From the NCBI GenBank assembly GCA_015663855.1, contig DQRJ01000144.1, positions 1 to 26,872 on the forward strand: 26,872 nucleotides of DNA. Direction: 5' to 3'. The position numbers were made by a program, and so were the translations under genes. This document shows, in pieces, positions 14,162 to 20,946 of this stretch. Numbering within the stretch: position 1 is the first letter of the stretch; the number at the start of each line of letters is the position of its first letter. This DNA comes from Flavobacteriales bacterium. GTDB lineage: Bacteria; Bacteroidota; Bacteroidia; Flavobacteriales_D; Sanyastnellaceae. Below the pieces are notes generated by a model, which saw nothing but the letters and a program-made list of their open reading frames with translations, was not told where the DNA came from and did not search any database.

Positions 14162-14194
14162 TAAAGGTAGTCGCGCACTTGTATATTGCGTCAA
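14162..14194 (-). promoter_or_regulatory. Candidate dapD promoter (TTG-N22-TACCTTTA)
   Basis: The minus strand carries TTG at 14192-14194 and TACCTTTA at 14162-14169 (one mismatch), 22 bases apart. The predicted leader is about 14 bases. The -33 part touches the ruvX start codon, so the divergent pair shares a very compact control region. Confidence 0.4.
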
Positions 14195-14607
14195 TGGCAA
14201 GGTATATAGCATTCGATTGGGGAGCACGTAGGACTGGAGTAGCTGTGACAGACAGCAATGCTATCATCGCAACGCCTTTAGAAACGGTTGATACTACACA
14301 GTTGAATCAAGTTGTAACAGCTCTTGTAAAGGAGGAAACCTGTGCGGGATTAGTGGTGGGAGTGCCTGGCTTGATGATCGGCTCTACCACAAATAGCACT
14401 GATGGGATCTACAACTTCATACGACATCTTGAAAAGACCTTCCCCGAACTAGCAATACACAAAATAGATGAAGGTAGCAGCAGCAGTGAAGCAATGTCGG
14501 CTTTAATATCTGGTGGCATGAAGAAGAGGAATCGAAGTAAGAAAGGGGCCTTAGACAAAGTCGCAGCAGCAATTATTCTACAGAGATTCTTAGATTCTAA
14601 ATACTGA
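14194..14607 (+). CDS. ruvX: YqgF/RuvX-family RNase H-like protein (putative Holliday junction resolvase)
   Basis: RuvX/YqgF is an RNase H-fold protein variously linked to Holliday-junction resolution, pre-16S rRNA processing and transcription. The 137-aa length is normal. The first acidic site is Asp8 in ARYIAFDWGARRTGVAVTD, the VVGVPGLMIG loop spans 54-63, and the last acidic site is Asp121 in KGALDKVAAAIILQRFL. The middle motif, usually DER(F/L)(T/S)S, reads DEGSSSSEA at 92-100: the acidic pair is kept, but the conserved Arg is Gly and the next residue is Ser. The start is the ATG at 14194 and not the upstream in-frame codon at 14179, which would leave four odd residues and cross the promoter region. 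Divergent from dapD. Confidence 0.88.
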   Translation: MARYIAFDWGARRTGVAVTDSNAIIATPLETVDTTQLNQVVTALVKEETCAGLVVGVPGLMIGSTTNSTDGIYNFIRHLEKTFPELAIHKIDEGSSSSEAMSALISGGMKKRNRSKKGALDKVAAAIILQRFLDSKY

Positions 14608-14625
14608 AATCAACGAGACACCGAA

Positions 14626-15054
14626 TCAACTCTCGAATACTTCAACAGTTTTCGTTGCGTGAACCATATTTGTAAACTTCCCCTCAAATCTCGTTGCTCT
14701 CACTATATGATTGTCTATCCAGTGATAGTTCCCGCCACGTGGTTTACACATAAGTAGGGCGTGATATTGGATAGAGTGCTTCTTAAGCCACTGCTCTGTT
14801 ACAGTTCTGTGCTCCTCTGTTCTAGATGTGAAAAACGTTAATATGTGCCCCTCGTCGTACCAACGCTGCATTGTTTCGAGCGCATCTAGATATGGCTCGC
14901 AAGTCGCCATTCTATCTGGCTCCTCGTTAGGTACATCTTCCGTAATAGTTCCGTCAATATCGATCAAATAATTCTTAACTCCGTCTTTTAATTGAGGCGA
15001 AATTGTAGCACCTTCTGAATCTACTACTGCTTGAAGTTTAGCGGGGTTTTCCAT
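14626..15054 (-). CDS. HAD-superfamily phosphatase
   Basis: The 142-aa protein shows the HAD order: nucleophile Asp32 and Asp34 in NYLIDIDGTITED, motif II Thr76 in ILTFFTSRTEEHR, and a lysine at about 104 in LMCKPRGGNYHWIDNH as motif III, with the WIDNH aspartate as a possible motif IV. It has no large cap domain, which places it with small C0-type phosphatases such as polynucleotide- or sugar-phosphate-like enzymes. The substrate is unknown. It is 42 bases downstream of bshC on the same strand but has its own full promoter match, so it need not depend on the upstream operon. Confidence 0.78.
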   Translation of the reverse strand: MENPAKLQAVVDSEGATISPQLKDGVKNYLIDIDGTITEDVPNEEPDRMATCEPYLDALETMQRWYDEGHILTFFTSRTEEHRTVTEQWLKKHSIQYHALLMCKPRGGNYHWIDNHIVRATRFEGKFTNMVHATKTVEVFES

Positions 15055-15058
15055 TAAA

Positions 15059-15090
15059 CAAAATTACCTAACCAACCCCGACATACCCAA
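15059..15090 (-). promoter_or_regulatory. Promoter TTG-N21-TAATTTTG directly before the HAD gene
   Basis: TTG at 15088-15090 and TAATTTTG at 15059-15066 (minus strand) match both consensus elements exactly, with allowed spacing of 21. Only 4 bases separate the -7 box from the ATG at 15054, so the transcript would be leaderless or nearly so. Confidence 0.5.
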
Positions 15091-15096
15091 TTTATG

Positions 15097-16719
15097 TCAG
15101 TGGTTTTTATTAGAGTTTTCCTCAACGATGTGCATAACTGATAATCCCGGATTTATCTGAGGAGATTCAGCATTTAGAAGTAGATTTCTCAATATCATAA
15201 ATCCACCAAGCGGCTTAGATAATACATGAAAATTCGCATATCTATCTTGAGGAATCCTCTTTGACGAAATACGTGATGCTGATTTAATAATCGATAGAAT
15301 TTTATCTTGATTTTGTCGCCGTATCGCTTTCCTTATCTTCTTTTTCAATCCATCCCAAACCTTCTCAATCCCCGTCGCACTAGCTAAAGCTGCCGATTCT
15401 AAGGTAGGGTCGATGGAAGATGCGGACGACTTCATTTGGTCTTTCAACTCCTCTAATGTCGTGGAGATTTTATCGAAATCGAACGGAGGCGAGGGAAGAT
15501 TCGAGTCAATCCAGCTTTTAACCCATTCATCCTCATTCCACCAGCCCTTCTCCAAAGACCATCCCACCTCGTTTGCGACAGATTTCAATTTCGCATCCAT
15601 CACTATAACGTGATCCCTCAAATGAAGGCCAGGCATATTAAATCCTTTCTCTTCGAAGGCATCCGTCAACTGTTTCCAATAGCTCAGCTCCCCTGGACCT
15701 AATACGACCTGTAAATTAGGAAGTAGTAATTCTTGGTAGAATGGCCTCAAAAGCACACCCGGGCTTAGATTCTCAGCATTAATATCGCACCAATCCCCCC
15801 AATCTTTCCCCTCTTCATTAATTATTCTTGACCCAGCTCTAAATACACCATCCTCCCCTCTTACAATTCCTATTCTAGATTCGCCTTTAGGCATATAAAA
15901 CAAATTCACCTCCCTGACATGGGCTGTAGCTTTAAACCCATCTTCCACAAGTTTTGCTGACCTCCTTAAAACAGGCTTATTAATCCCAGTTTCACCAAAT
16001 TCCTCCGAGAATAACGAAGCAGCTATGCCTTTTAGTTGGGGATGATCTGCATCTAAAACTATTAAATCAGTATCTCCATACCACAAATGCATCCACCGAC
16101 GAAAAAGCTGAGCGTAAGACTCATTATTTTCTCTGGAGACTGCTAGCACAGACATCATTTCCGCTAGCATTTTGTCGTCATTAACATCATCCATCCAAGC
16201 CTCTAAAACTTCTTTCACGCCCTCCAGTGGCAATCTGCCTACGGATAATTTTTCTTTCTCTAAAGGGCTAGACCAAATGTGTTTCTCTTCTACTCCGTTA
16301 ACCCAGCTCACCTCTTTAAAATCATGATCTTCAGAAGCTAACCAAAAAACAGGAACTACATTCACTCCACCGTCACCCCCTAATTCCTTAGCAAGACGAA
16401 TAGTAGTAATTGTTTTATAGTGTAAAAAAGCAGGACCTCCCGCGATTTGAAGCTGATGTCCAGTAGTAATGGTTCTAACACCAGACTCAGTCAATTTTTT
16501 CAATCCAATGGGTGCTGGTATCCCAAGTTCTAGATACTCCTCCTCTATTACTTTGCATAGAATGGGCTGAATGTGAGATTCCCAATAGGCATAATTATCG
16601 CCAGGATTTTTATGCGTTTTAACTCTGGATAATTCATTTAAATGTCCTAATACTAAAGGACTGAGCCCCGGATATTCTCGGGCATCAAAAGTTTGCAAAC
16701 TCCAACTATTATATTGCAC
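15097..16719 (-). CDS. bshC: Bacillithiol biosynthesis cysteine-adding enzyme
   Basis: BshC adds cysteine to glucosaminyl-malate in the last step of bacillithiol synthesis. The 540-aa protein shows the family's nucleotide-binding-like core: TITTGHQLQIAGGPAFLHYKT from 84 (TGHQL 86-90), VVPVFWLASEDHDFKEV from 121 (EDHDF 130-134), PGVLLRPFYQELLLPN, and VVLGPGELSYWKQL. A long C-terminal coiled-coil (STTLEELKDQMKSSASS, IRKAIRRQNQD) and the end motif QDRYANFHVLSKPLGG are also typical. The start codon is GTG, immediately after the TAA of the upstream T9SS gene (TAAGTG) with no gap, so translation is probably coupled. The genes for the earlier steps (bshA, bshB) are not in the window. Confidence 0.92.
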   Translation of the reverse strand: MQYNSWSLQTFDAREYPGLSPLVLGHLNELSRVKTHKNPGDNYAYWESHIQPILCKVIEEEYLELGIPAPIGLKKLTESGVRTITTGHQLQIAGGPAFLHYKTITTIRLAKELGGDGGVNVVPVFWLASEDHDFKEVSWVNGVEEKHIWSSPLEKEKLSVGRLPLEGVKEVLEAWMDDVNDDKMLAEMMSVLAVSRENNESYAQLFRRWMHLWYGDTDLIVLDADHPQLKGIAASLFSEEFGETGINKPVLRRSAKLVEDGFKATAHVREVNLFYMPKGESRIGIVRGEDGVFRAGSRIINEEGKDWGDWCDINAENLSPGVLLRPFYQELLLPNLQVVLGPGELSYWKQLTDAFEEKGFNMPGLHLRDHVIVMDAKLKSVANEVGWSLEKGWWNEDEWVKSWIDSNLPSPPFDFDKISTTLEELKDQMKSSASSIDPTLESAALASATGIEKVWDGLKKKIRKAIRRQNQDKILSIIKSASRISSKRIPQDRYANFHVLSKPLGGFMILRNLLLNAESPQINPGLSVMHIVEENSNKNH

Positions 16720-17793
16720 TTATTGCAGAAGCGTAACCGGGCCAGACAATTCCTCTACTGAGCCATCTTCAACTATCACCTTCAAAGTCCAGAGATATAC
16801 CCCTGGTCGTGCATCTCCACCAGCCATAGTAATACCTGACCAGTTCGGCTGTTCTTCTGCGCTTTCCCAAATCATAGCGCCACTTCTATCAAACACCCTC
16901 AATAAAGCACCTCGATTAGATCCTAGGGAAGGCATGAATACATCGTTAAGTCCGTCGCTATTCGGTGAGAAGGCTGTAGGCACAAAGGTGCTACTTTCAA
17001 GCGAGAAAAGATCAGACGAATCTCCTCTGTATGGAAAATTATTTGTTTGAAGTTCCGATGTTAAATCTCTAATAGAAAAATCATCTACGAAGTAGTATGC
17101 CTTAGATCTTCCAGGTCCTTCAAACGATTGTATTTGCTTGTCTATATCAGACCCGAACATTCCAAAGGTGAAAAACTTAAACTTTTTATCTGCTGTAAAT
17201 GCGAACTTGATCACTTTCCATCCATGATAATATTGGACGTGAGTCATGCTAAACTGTGGGTGAGTAGCTATGGGGTCGCGATCTGTTTGGACTAATTCTT
17301 CAGTAGAAAACGCTACACCCAAATCACTTACTCCTAATCCAGCAGCACTATGATCATACACATCTCCATTAGCAACCGCGAAAGAAAATTCATATCTCTT
17401 ACCTACTACAAGTGCTTCGGAAAACTCTCCCATCAGATACTCTCTCATGTTCGTTCCCGACCTTCTGCTAACTTCTAGACCTGCAATTGCATATCCGTTG
17501 TAAGCCTGTATATAAGCAAGTGGAGTTTCAGGAAGATCACCTCCATTATAACCGAAAGTGTGGTAATAATCAGGATTTGCGATCTCACTGCCAGCATTTG
17601 TCCAGCTGTTAATAAGCTCCCATTGTCCCGATTCATTCGGTACAGTTTTACTGAACTCAAAACCGCCGTTTAATACTTGGAGTTGAGAATACAGGTTAGG
17701 CGCTAAAAACATAATGAAAACAATACATACAGCCGTTATCGTCGTGTTTTTTACGTCGTTAGTGGAGCGAATATGAGTGTTGAGCGATGACAT
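16720..17793 (-). CDS. Secreted protein with gliding-motility (CHU_C, T9SS type B) C-terminal domain
   Basis: This 357-aa protein has an N-terminal hydrophobic signal at about 18-36 (ITAVCIVFIMFLAPNLYS/Q). A middle region begins LQVLNGGFEF and ends KAYYFVDDFSIRDL, and has the look of a carbohydrate-binding-like or jelly-roll beta sandwich. The T9SS type B domain covers about 270-357: FVPTAFSPNSDGLNDVF, LLRVFDRSGAMIWES, WSGITMAGGDARPGVYLW. It is therefore expected to cross the outer membrane through the gliding/T9SS machinery. The middle domain's ligand is unknown. It lies between the outer-membrane protein of the sigma operon (44 bases upstream) and bshC (0 bases downstream). Confidence 0.85.
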   Translation of the reverse strand: MSSLNTHIRSTNDVKNTTITAVCIVFIMFLAPNLYSQLQVLNGGFEFSKTVPNESGQWELINSWTNAGSEIANPDYYHTFGYNGGDLPETPLAYIQAYNGYAIAGLEVSRRSGTNMREYLMGEFSEALVVGKRYEFSFAVANGDVYDHSAAGLGVSDLGVAFSTEELVQTDRDPIATHPQFSMTHVQYYHGWKVIKFAFTADKKFKFFTFGMFGSDIDKQIQSFEGPGRSKAYYFVDDFSIRDLTSELQTNNFPYRGDSSDLFSLESSTFVPTAFSPNSDGLNDVFMPSLGSNRGALLRVFDRSGAMIWESAEEQPNWSGITMAGGDARPGVYLWTLKVIVEDGSVEELSGPVTLLQ

Positions 17794-17837
17794 TGCCTTG
17801 CAATATAGTCAACACCGCGATAGAATCAAAATTCAAT

Positions 17838-18713
17838 TCACCACATATACCCTAATACCACGGAAGAACTTATGATGTTAGGAGACCAGCACATTTCCGC
17901 CCTTAAAAACCACGGGAAATTCCACGGAGACCAACTAGTATATGCTCTTAGTTGCAGAGAACTAGTTTCATTGCGTACAATGTCGAAAGTTGAATCTGAA
18001 GTAATATCATCCCATTCTTTAGGGTTTGTCGGTGCGCTATAAAGGAAAGCGCGATCTGACTTTATAGGAAACCATTCTATTTGGCCTCCCCACACCCAGC
18101 CTCTAGCACCTCTCATCACGCCTCGCCATTCAGCACCCACAGACAGTTTAAACAAAGGATTATTATTAATAGGCACGCTCAAAGTATCCAACTCATTTTG
18201 GAGTGGATCATCAACAGCAATGATTTGAAGCAACTCCGTATTTTCCCAGATAAACCCTATGGCATTTATATCTACTTCATTTTCCTTGAAGTTTTTTGCC
18301 AAACTTGAACTCACCCCAAATGTATAGAAGAGCTGAAAAGATTCTTTAAATGGATGAGAAACATCTAAACCTAACTCGCCAAACCTATAATTACTTTTAA
18401 CTCTATAAAAATAGTTGTCTATTACGGGATCACCACCAATTTCAGACCCGGCTCTTGTGTATGTCCTGAATTCTGCATCCTCCATCCAACTCCAAAAAGA
18501 GGACTTTTCAATTTTCGCCTTAATGGTGTCAATTTCTACGCTAGCCGTTATATGCAATACATGACCATCAACCACAACTGTATCTCTATGAGTCTCAGTG
18601 GCGTATGCGCGTGGCGCTAACAAGAATAACAAAAATTGAACTAAGGCTACACCTTTAACAATACATAAGTACAAAGATCGGCCCCCTTTATTTTTGAAGG
18701 CCCTCAGTATCAT
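17838..18713 (-). CDS. Predicted outer-membrane beta-barrel protein, third gene of the sigma-factor operon
   Basis: I do not recognise a named family. The 291-aa protein starts with a basic N-terminus and a signal peptide at about 15-39 (ALVQFLLFLLAPRAYA/T). From residue 95 it alternates aromatic and polar stretches typical of outer-membrane barrel strands (NYFYRVKSNYRFGELGLDV, SFQLFYTFGVS, LFKLSVGAEWRG, GWVWGGQIEWFPI, SLQLRAYTSW, FLRAEMCWSP). It ends in the aromatic GYMW, as barrel proteins do. It overlaps the upstream TM protein gene by 4 bases (ATGA). The pattern sigma factor, single-TM regulator, barrel protein recurs in Bacteroidota and suggests a signal-transduction partner or target; that is inference. 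Confidence 0.65.
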   Translation of the reverse strand: MILRAFKNKGGRSLYLCIVKGVALVQFLLFLLAPRAYATETHRDTVVVDGHVLHITASVEIDTIKAKIEKSSFWSWMEDAEFRTYTRAGSEIGGDPVIDNYFYRVKSNYRFGELGLDVSHPFKESFQLFYTFGVSSSLAKNFKENEVDINAIGFIWENTELLQIIAVDDPLQNELDTLSVPINNNPLFKLSVGAEWRGVMRGARGWVWGGQIEWFPIKSDRAFLYSAPTNPKEWDDITSDSTFDIVRNETSSLQLRAYTSWSPWNFPWFLRAEMCWSPNIISSSVVLGYMW

Positions 18714-19312
18714 TCGTCAACTTCCAATGAAGCAGGCAGAACCCATTCGACAGGCTCAGACTTTGCATCCTCCTCCTTTACTACTTCCTCAACCTTAACA
18801 GGAGAATCTGTATTAACTATTTCAGTCGCAATTGGAACTGTAGTCACGTTAGTCTCTGGAATTTCTTCTACAACAACAGTAGTAGCATCTTCTGAAGCAA
18901 TTGGCAATTCCACTGCGACAGTACTTACAACCTCAATATTTGTAACGTGAGTTTCTGTTTTATCTTCTGAAACATCCTCGTTTGGCACCACAACAACTGG
19001 AGCCTCAATTTCAATTTGATCAACTGCTGGAGTAGCGACTGCAGACTCCTCAATCACAACGTCTGTATTCAGAACTGTATCCTCGCTTATTGGGGCTAAA
19101 TACCAAGCAATTCCCACAATTACAACAGCGGCACCTAAAATAGCCTTTGAAGTAAATGATCCAGACTGAAAAGCATTTGACCCAGACTCTCTCGCAGAGA
19201 TTGCGTCTAACTGATTAAATACAGAATCTTGAACTCCCGAAGGCGCATCTACTTCATGACCTTCGTAAAGACCTTGAATGTGGCTTGTGAATGTATCTTG
19301 AACTGGTTTCAT
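18710..19312 (-). CDS. Single-membrane-span protein, candidate anti-sigma factor
   Basis: The 200-aa protein has a short cytoplasmic N-terminal part with TFTSHIQGLYEGHEVDAPSGV and DSVFNQLDAI, reminiscent of the N-termini of Bacteroidota anti-sigma proteins (pattern with proline, then a helix ending in LD), although the usual Trp is absent. One transmembrane helix lies at about 56-73 (KAILGAAVVIVGIAWYLA). After it comes about 125 residues of low-complexity periplasmic sequence rich in Val, Glu, Thr and Pro with VVV/EE repeats, probably extended. It overlaps the sigma gene by 4 bases (19309-19312) and the barrel gene by 4 bases (18710-18713), so the three are translationally coupled. Anti-sigma function is inferred from position and topology; no zinc or ASD signature is seen. 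Confidence 0.6.
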   Translation of the reverse strand: MKPVQDTFTSHIQGLYEGHEVDAPSGVQDSVFNQLDAISARESGSNAFQSGSFTSKAILGAAVVIVGIAWYLAPISEDTVLNTDVVIEESAVATPAVDQIEIEAPVVVVPNEDVSEDKTETHVTNIEVVSTVAVELPIASEDATTVVVEEIPETNVTTVPIATEIVNTDSPVKVEEVVKEEDAKSEPVEWVLPASLEVDE

Positions 19313-19872
19313 TTGCTAGGTTTTGCTACTTGCTCCATGCTACACAGAACGTTTTGAAGATATTTCTTCGCACGGCTGAGCTGGCTTTTTGAAGTGTTAA
19401 CTTCAATGTCGAGCATTTTTGATATTTCCTTGTGTTTATATCCGTCTATGACGTAGAGTTTAAAGACTAGACCGTACCCTTCAGGCATACGAGAGATTGC
19501 GCTCTCGAGCTCTTCACGAGTAAAATCACATTCTTTAGACGCATCTAAGTCCGCAGGGGTTGCAAGGACATCATCAATATCTGCCTGATTAGCGTGTTTT
19601 TTATTCCTTCGATACAGCGTAATAGCAGTGTTTACTACTATCCTACGCATCCAACCTTCAAAAGAATTGTTTTGAGAAAAACTGTTTAAATTGGTAAAAA
19701 CCTTCACCCAAGCGTTCTGAACCACGTCTTCGGCATCTATTTTCGTGTTCGTATAGCGTAAAGCAACCGAAAAAAGTAGACCTGAATACCTACCATACAG
19801 ATCGAATTGTGCACGACGGTCTCCGGCCTTGCATTTTTCGATTAATTCTAATATTTCTGGTTCTACGCTCAT
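19309..19872 (-). CDS. ECF-type RNA polymerase sigma factor
   Basis: The 187-aa protein is a two-domain sigma-70 family member. Region 2 lies at about 20-90, with DRRAQFDLYGRYSGLLFSVALRY, the AEDVVQNAWVKVFTNL helix, and FEGWMRRIVVNTAITLYRR for -10 recognition. Region 4 lies at about 122-172, with ELESAISRMPEGYGLVFKLYVIDGYKHKEISKML and VNTSKSQLSRAKKYL as the -35 helix-turn-helix. This is the common Bacteroidota ECF form. It is 12 bases downstream of ACMSD, yet a perfect -7 box inside the end of ACMSD can drive it separately. Its downstream neighbours are the candidate anti-sigma and barrel genes, so it is probably controlled post-translationally at the membrane. Confidence 0.92.
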   Translation of the reverse strand: MSVEPEILELIEKCKAGDRRAQFDLYGRYSGLLFSVALRYTNTKIDAEDVVQNAWVKVFTNLNSFSQNNSFEGWMRRIVVNTAITLYRRNKKHANQADIDDVLATPADLDASKECDFTREELESAISRMPEGYGLVFKLYVIDGYKHKEISKMLDIEVNTSKSQLSRAKKYLQNVLCSMEQVAKPSK

Positions 19873-19884
19873 TTGAAATTCACT

Positions 19885-20895
19885 CTATATGAATTTATTC
19901 AAGTCCAAATCTAACCAACTCAAGGCAGAACCGTGAAAAAGATGTTCTAATTCTTTTTTAGACAAGTTCATGTTCTCCATGTACTCACCGAATTTAAGGT
20001 CGCCGAGAGGAAATGGGTAATCCGAGCCCATGCATATTTTGTCCGATCCCTGAATGTCGAGGACGTACTTTAGAAGTCGAGCATCGTGGGTGATGCTATC
20101 GACCCAAAATTTCTTCGTGTACTCTCTAGGATTGACATCGTTATCGAGTGCGACGATGTCGGGTCGACAATTGAACCCGTGTTCGATTCTGCCTAACGTA
20201 GCTAGAAAGGCTCCACTTGCATGGGAGAAAAGAACTCTAAGGTTTGGAAGCTTTTCAAAGACACCACCGAAAATCATAGAACAAGCTGCGCGAGACATCT
20301 CAGCGGGCATTCCGACGAGCCAAGGGAGCCAATATTTCTCCATTTGGTCTTTACCCATCATATCCCAAGGGTGCACTAAAATAGCCATCCCTAAGCGTGA
20401 GCAAGCCTCGAAGAACGGGAAGAAACGCGGCTCATTTAAATTAAGGTCATTGATGTTCGTACCGATTTGCACGCCGACCATACCCATCGCTTTGGCACGC
20501 TCAAGCTCCATAATCGCGAGGTCTACGTCTTGAAGAGGGACGGTGCAAAGTCCTACATATTTCTTAGGGAATCTTGAGACCAAATCAGCTATATGATCGT
20601 TTAAGAACATCCCTAATTCGAGCGCGTCCTTCGGCTTAGCGTCGTAAGAGAACATTACCGGAATAGTGCATACTACTTGAACACTAACCCCGGAATTATC
20701 ATACTCAGCAATCCTCTCATCTTCGTCCCAGCAGTTCGAGGCGATCTCCCTAAAGAACTTGTTTCCTTGCATCATACGTGCGAACCCTGCCCTATTGCTG
20801 TCCTCGAGATGAATAAAATTTCCGTACCCAAATTTCTCCGTCCAGTGAGGCATATGCCTAGGAATAATATGAGTATGAACGTCTATTTTGAGCAT
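19885..20895 (-). CDS. 2-amino-3-carboxymuconate-6-semialdehyde decarboxylase (ACMSD), metal-dependent
   Basis: ACMSD removes the carboxyl group from the unstable product of 3-hydroxyanthranilate oxidation, steering tryptophan catabolism (kynurenine pathway) away from quinolinate and NAD and towards acetyl-CoA. The 336-aa protein follows the human enzyme closely. It has the metal site IDVHTH (His7, His9), VHPWDMMG (His175), SHASGAF (His225) and GSDYPFPLG (Asp292), plus FGYGNFIHLED, FREIASNCWDEDERI with Arg49, TIPVMFSYDAKP, and KYWLPWLVGMPAEM. Such detail supports true ACMSD over a generic amidohydrolase. Other pathway genes are not in the window. It is 50 bases after the binding-lipoprotein gene and 12 before the sigma gene. 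Confidence 0.93.
   Translation of the reverse strand: MLKIDVHTHIIPRHMPHWTEKFGYGNFIHLEDSNRAGFARMMQGNKFFREIASNCWDEDERIAEYDNSGVSVQVVCTIPVMFSYDAKPKDALELGMFLNDHIADLVSRFPKKYVGLCTVPLQDVDLAIMELERAKAMGMVGVQIGTNINDLNLNEPRFFPFFEACSRLGMAILVHPWDMMGKDQMEKYWLPWLVGMPAEMSRAACSMIFGGVFEKLPNLRVLFSHASGAFLATLGRIEHGFNCRPDIVALDNDVNPREYTKKFWVDSITHDARLLKYVLDIQGSDKICMGSDYPFPLGDLKFGEYMENMNLSKKELEHLFHGSALSWLDLDLNKFI
19906..19937 (-). promoter_or_regulatory. Candidate promoter for the ECF sigma operon
   Basis: TAGATTTG at 19906-19913 on the minus strand matches TAnnTTTG exactly. The -33 position 21 bases upstream reads TTC (19935-19937) in place of TTG. It lies within the 3' end of the ACMSD gene and predicts a leader of about 28 bases to the sigma ATG. 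Confidence 0.4.
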
Positions 20896-20946
20896 GTCGA
20901 TGTTGTGATTTCGCTATAAATATACAAGCTAGAAATTGAGGGGGAG

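Noticed and set aside
14179..14193. Upstream start of ruvX at 14179
   Set aside because: The start at 14194 gives the normal family N-terminus (MARYIAFDWG), and the extra codons lie in the divergent promoter region.
17800..17829. Promoter-like TTG-N19-TATATTGC before the T9SS type B gene
   Set aside because: The -7 part has only 6 of 8 consensus positions and the box almost touches the ATG; read-through from the sigma operon is as likely.
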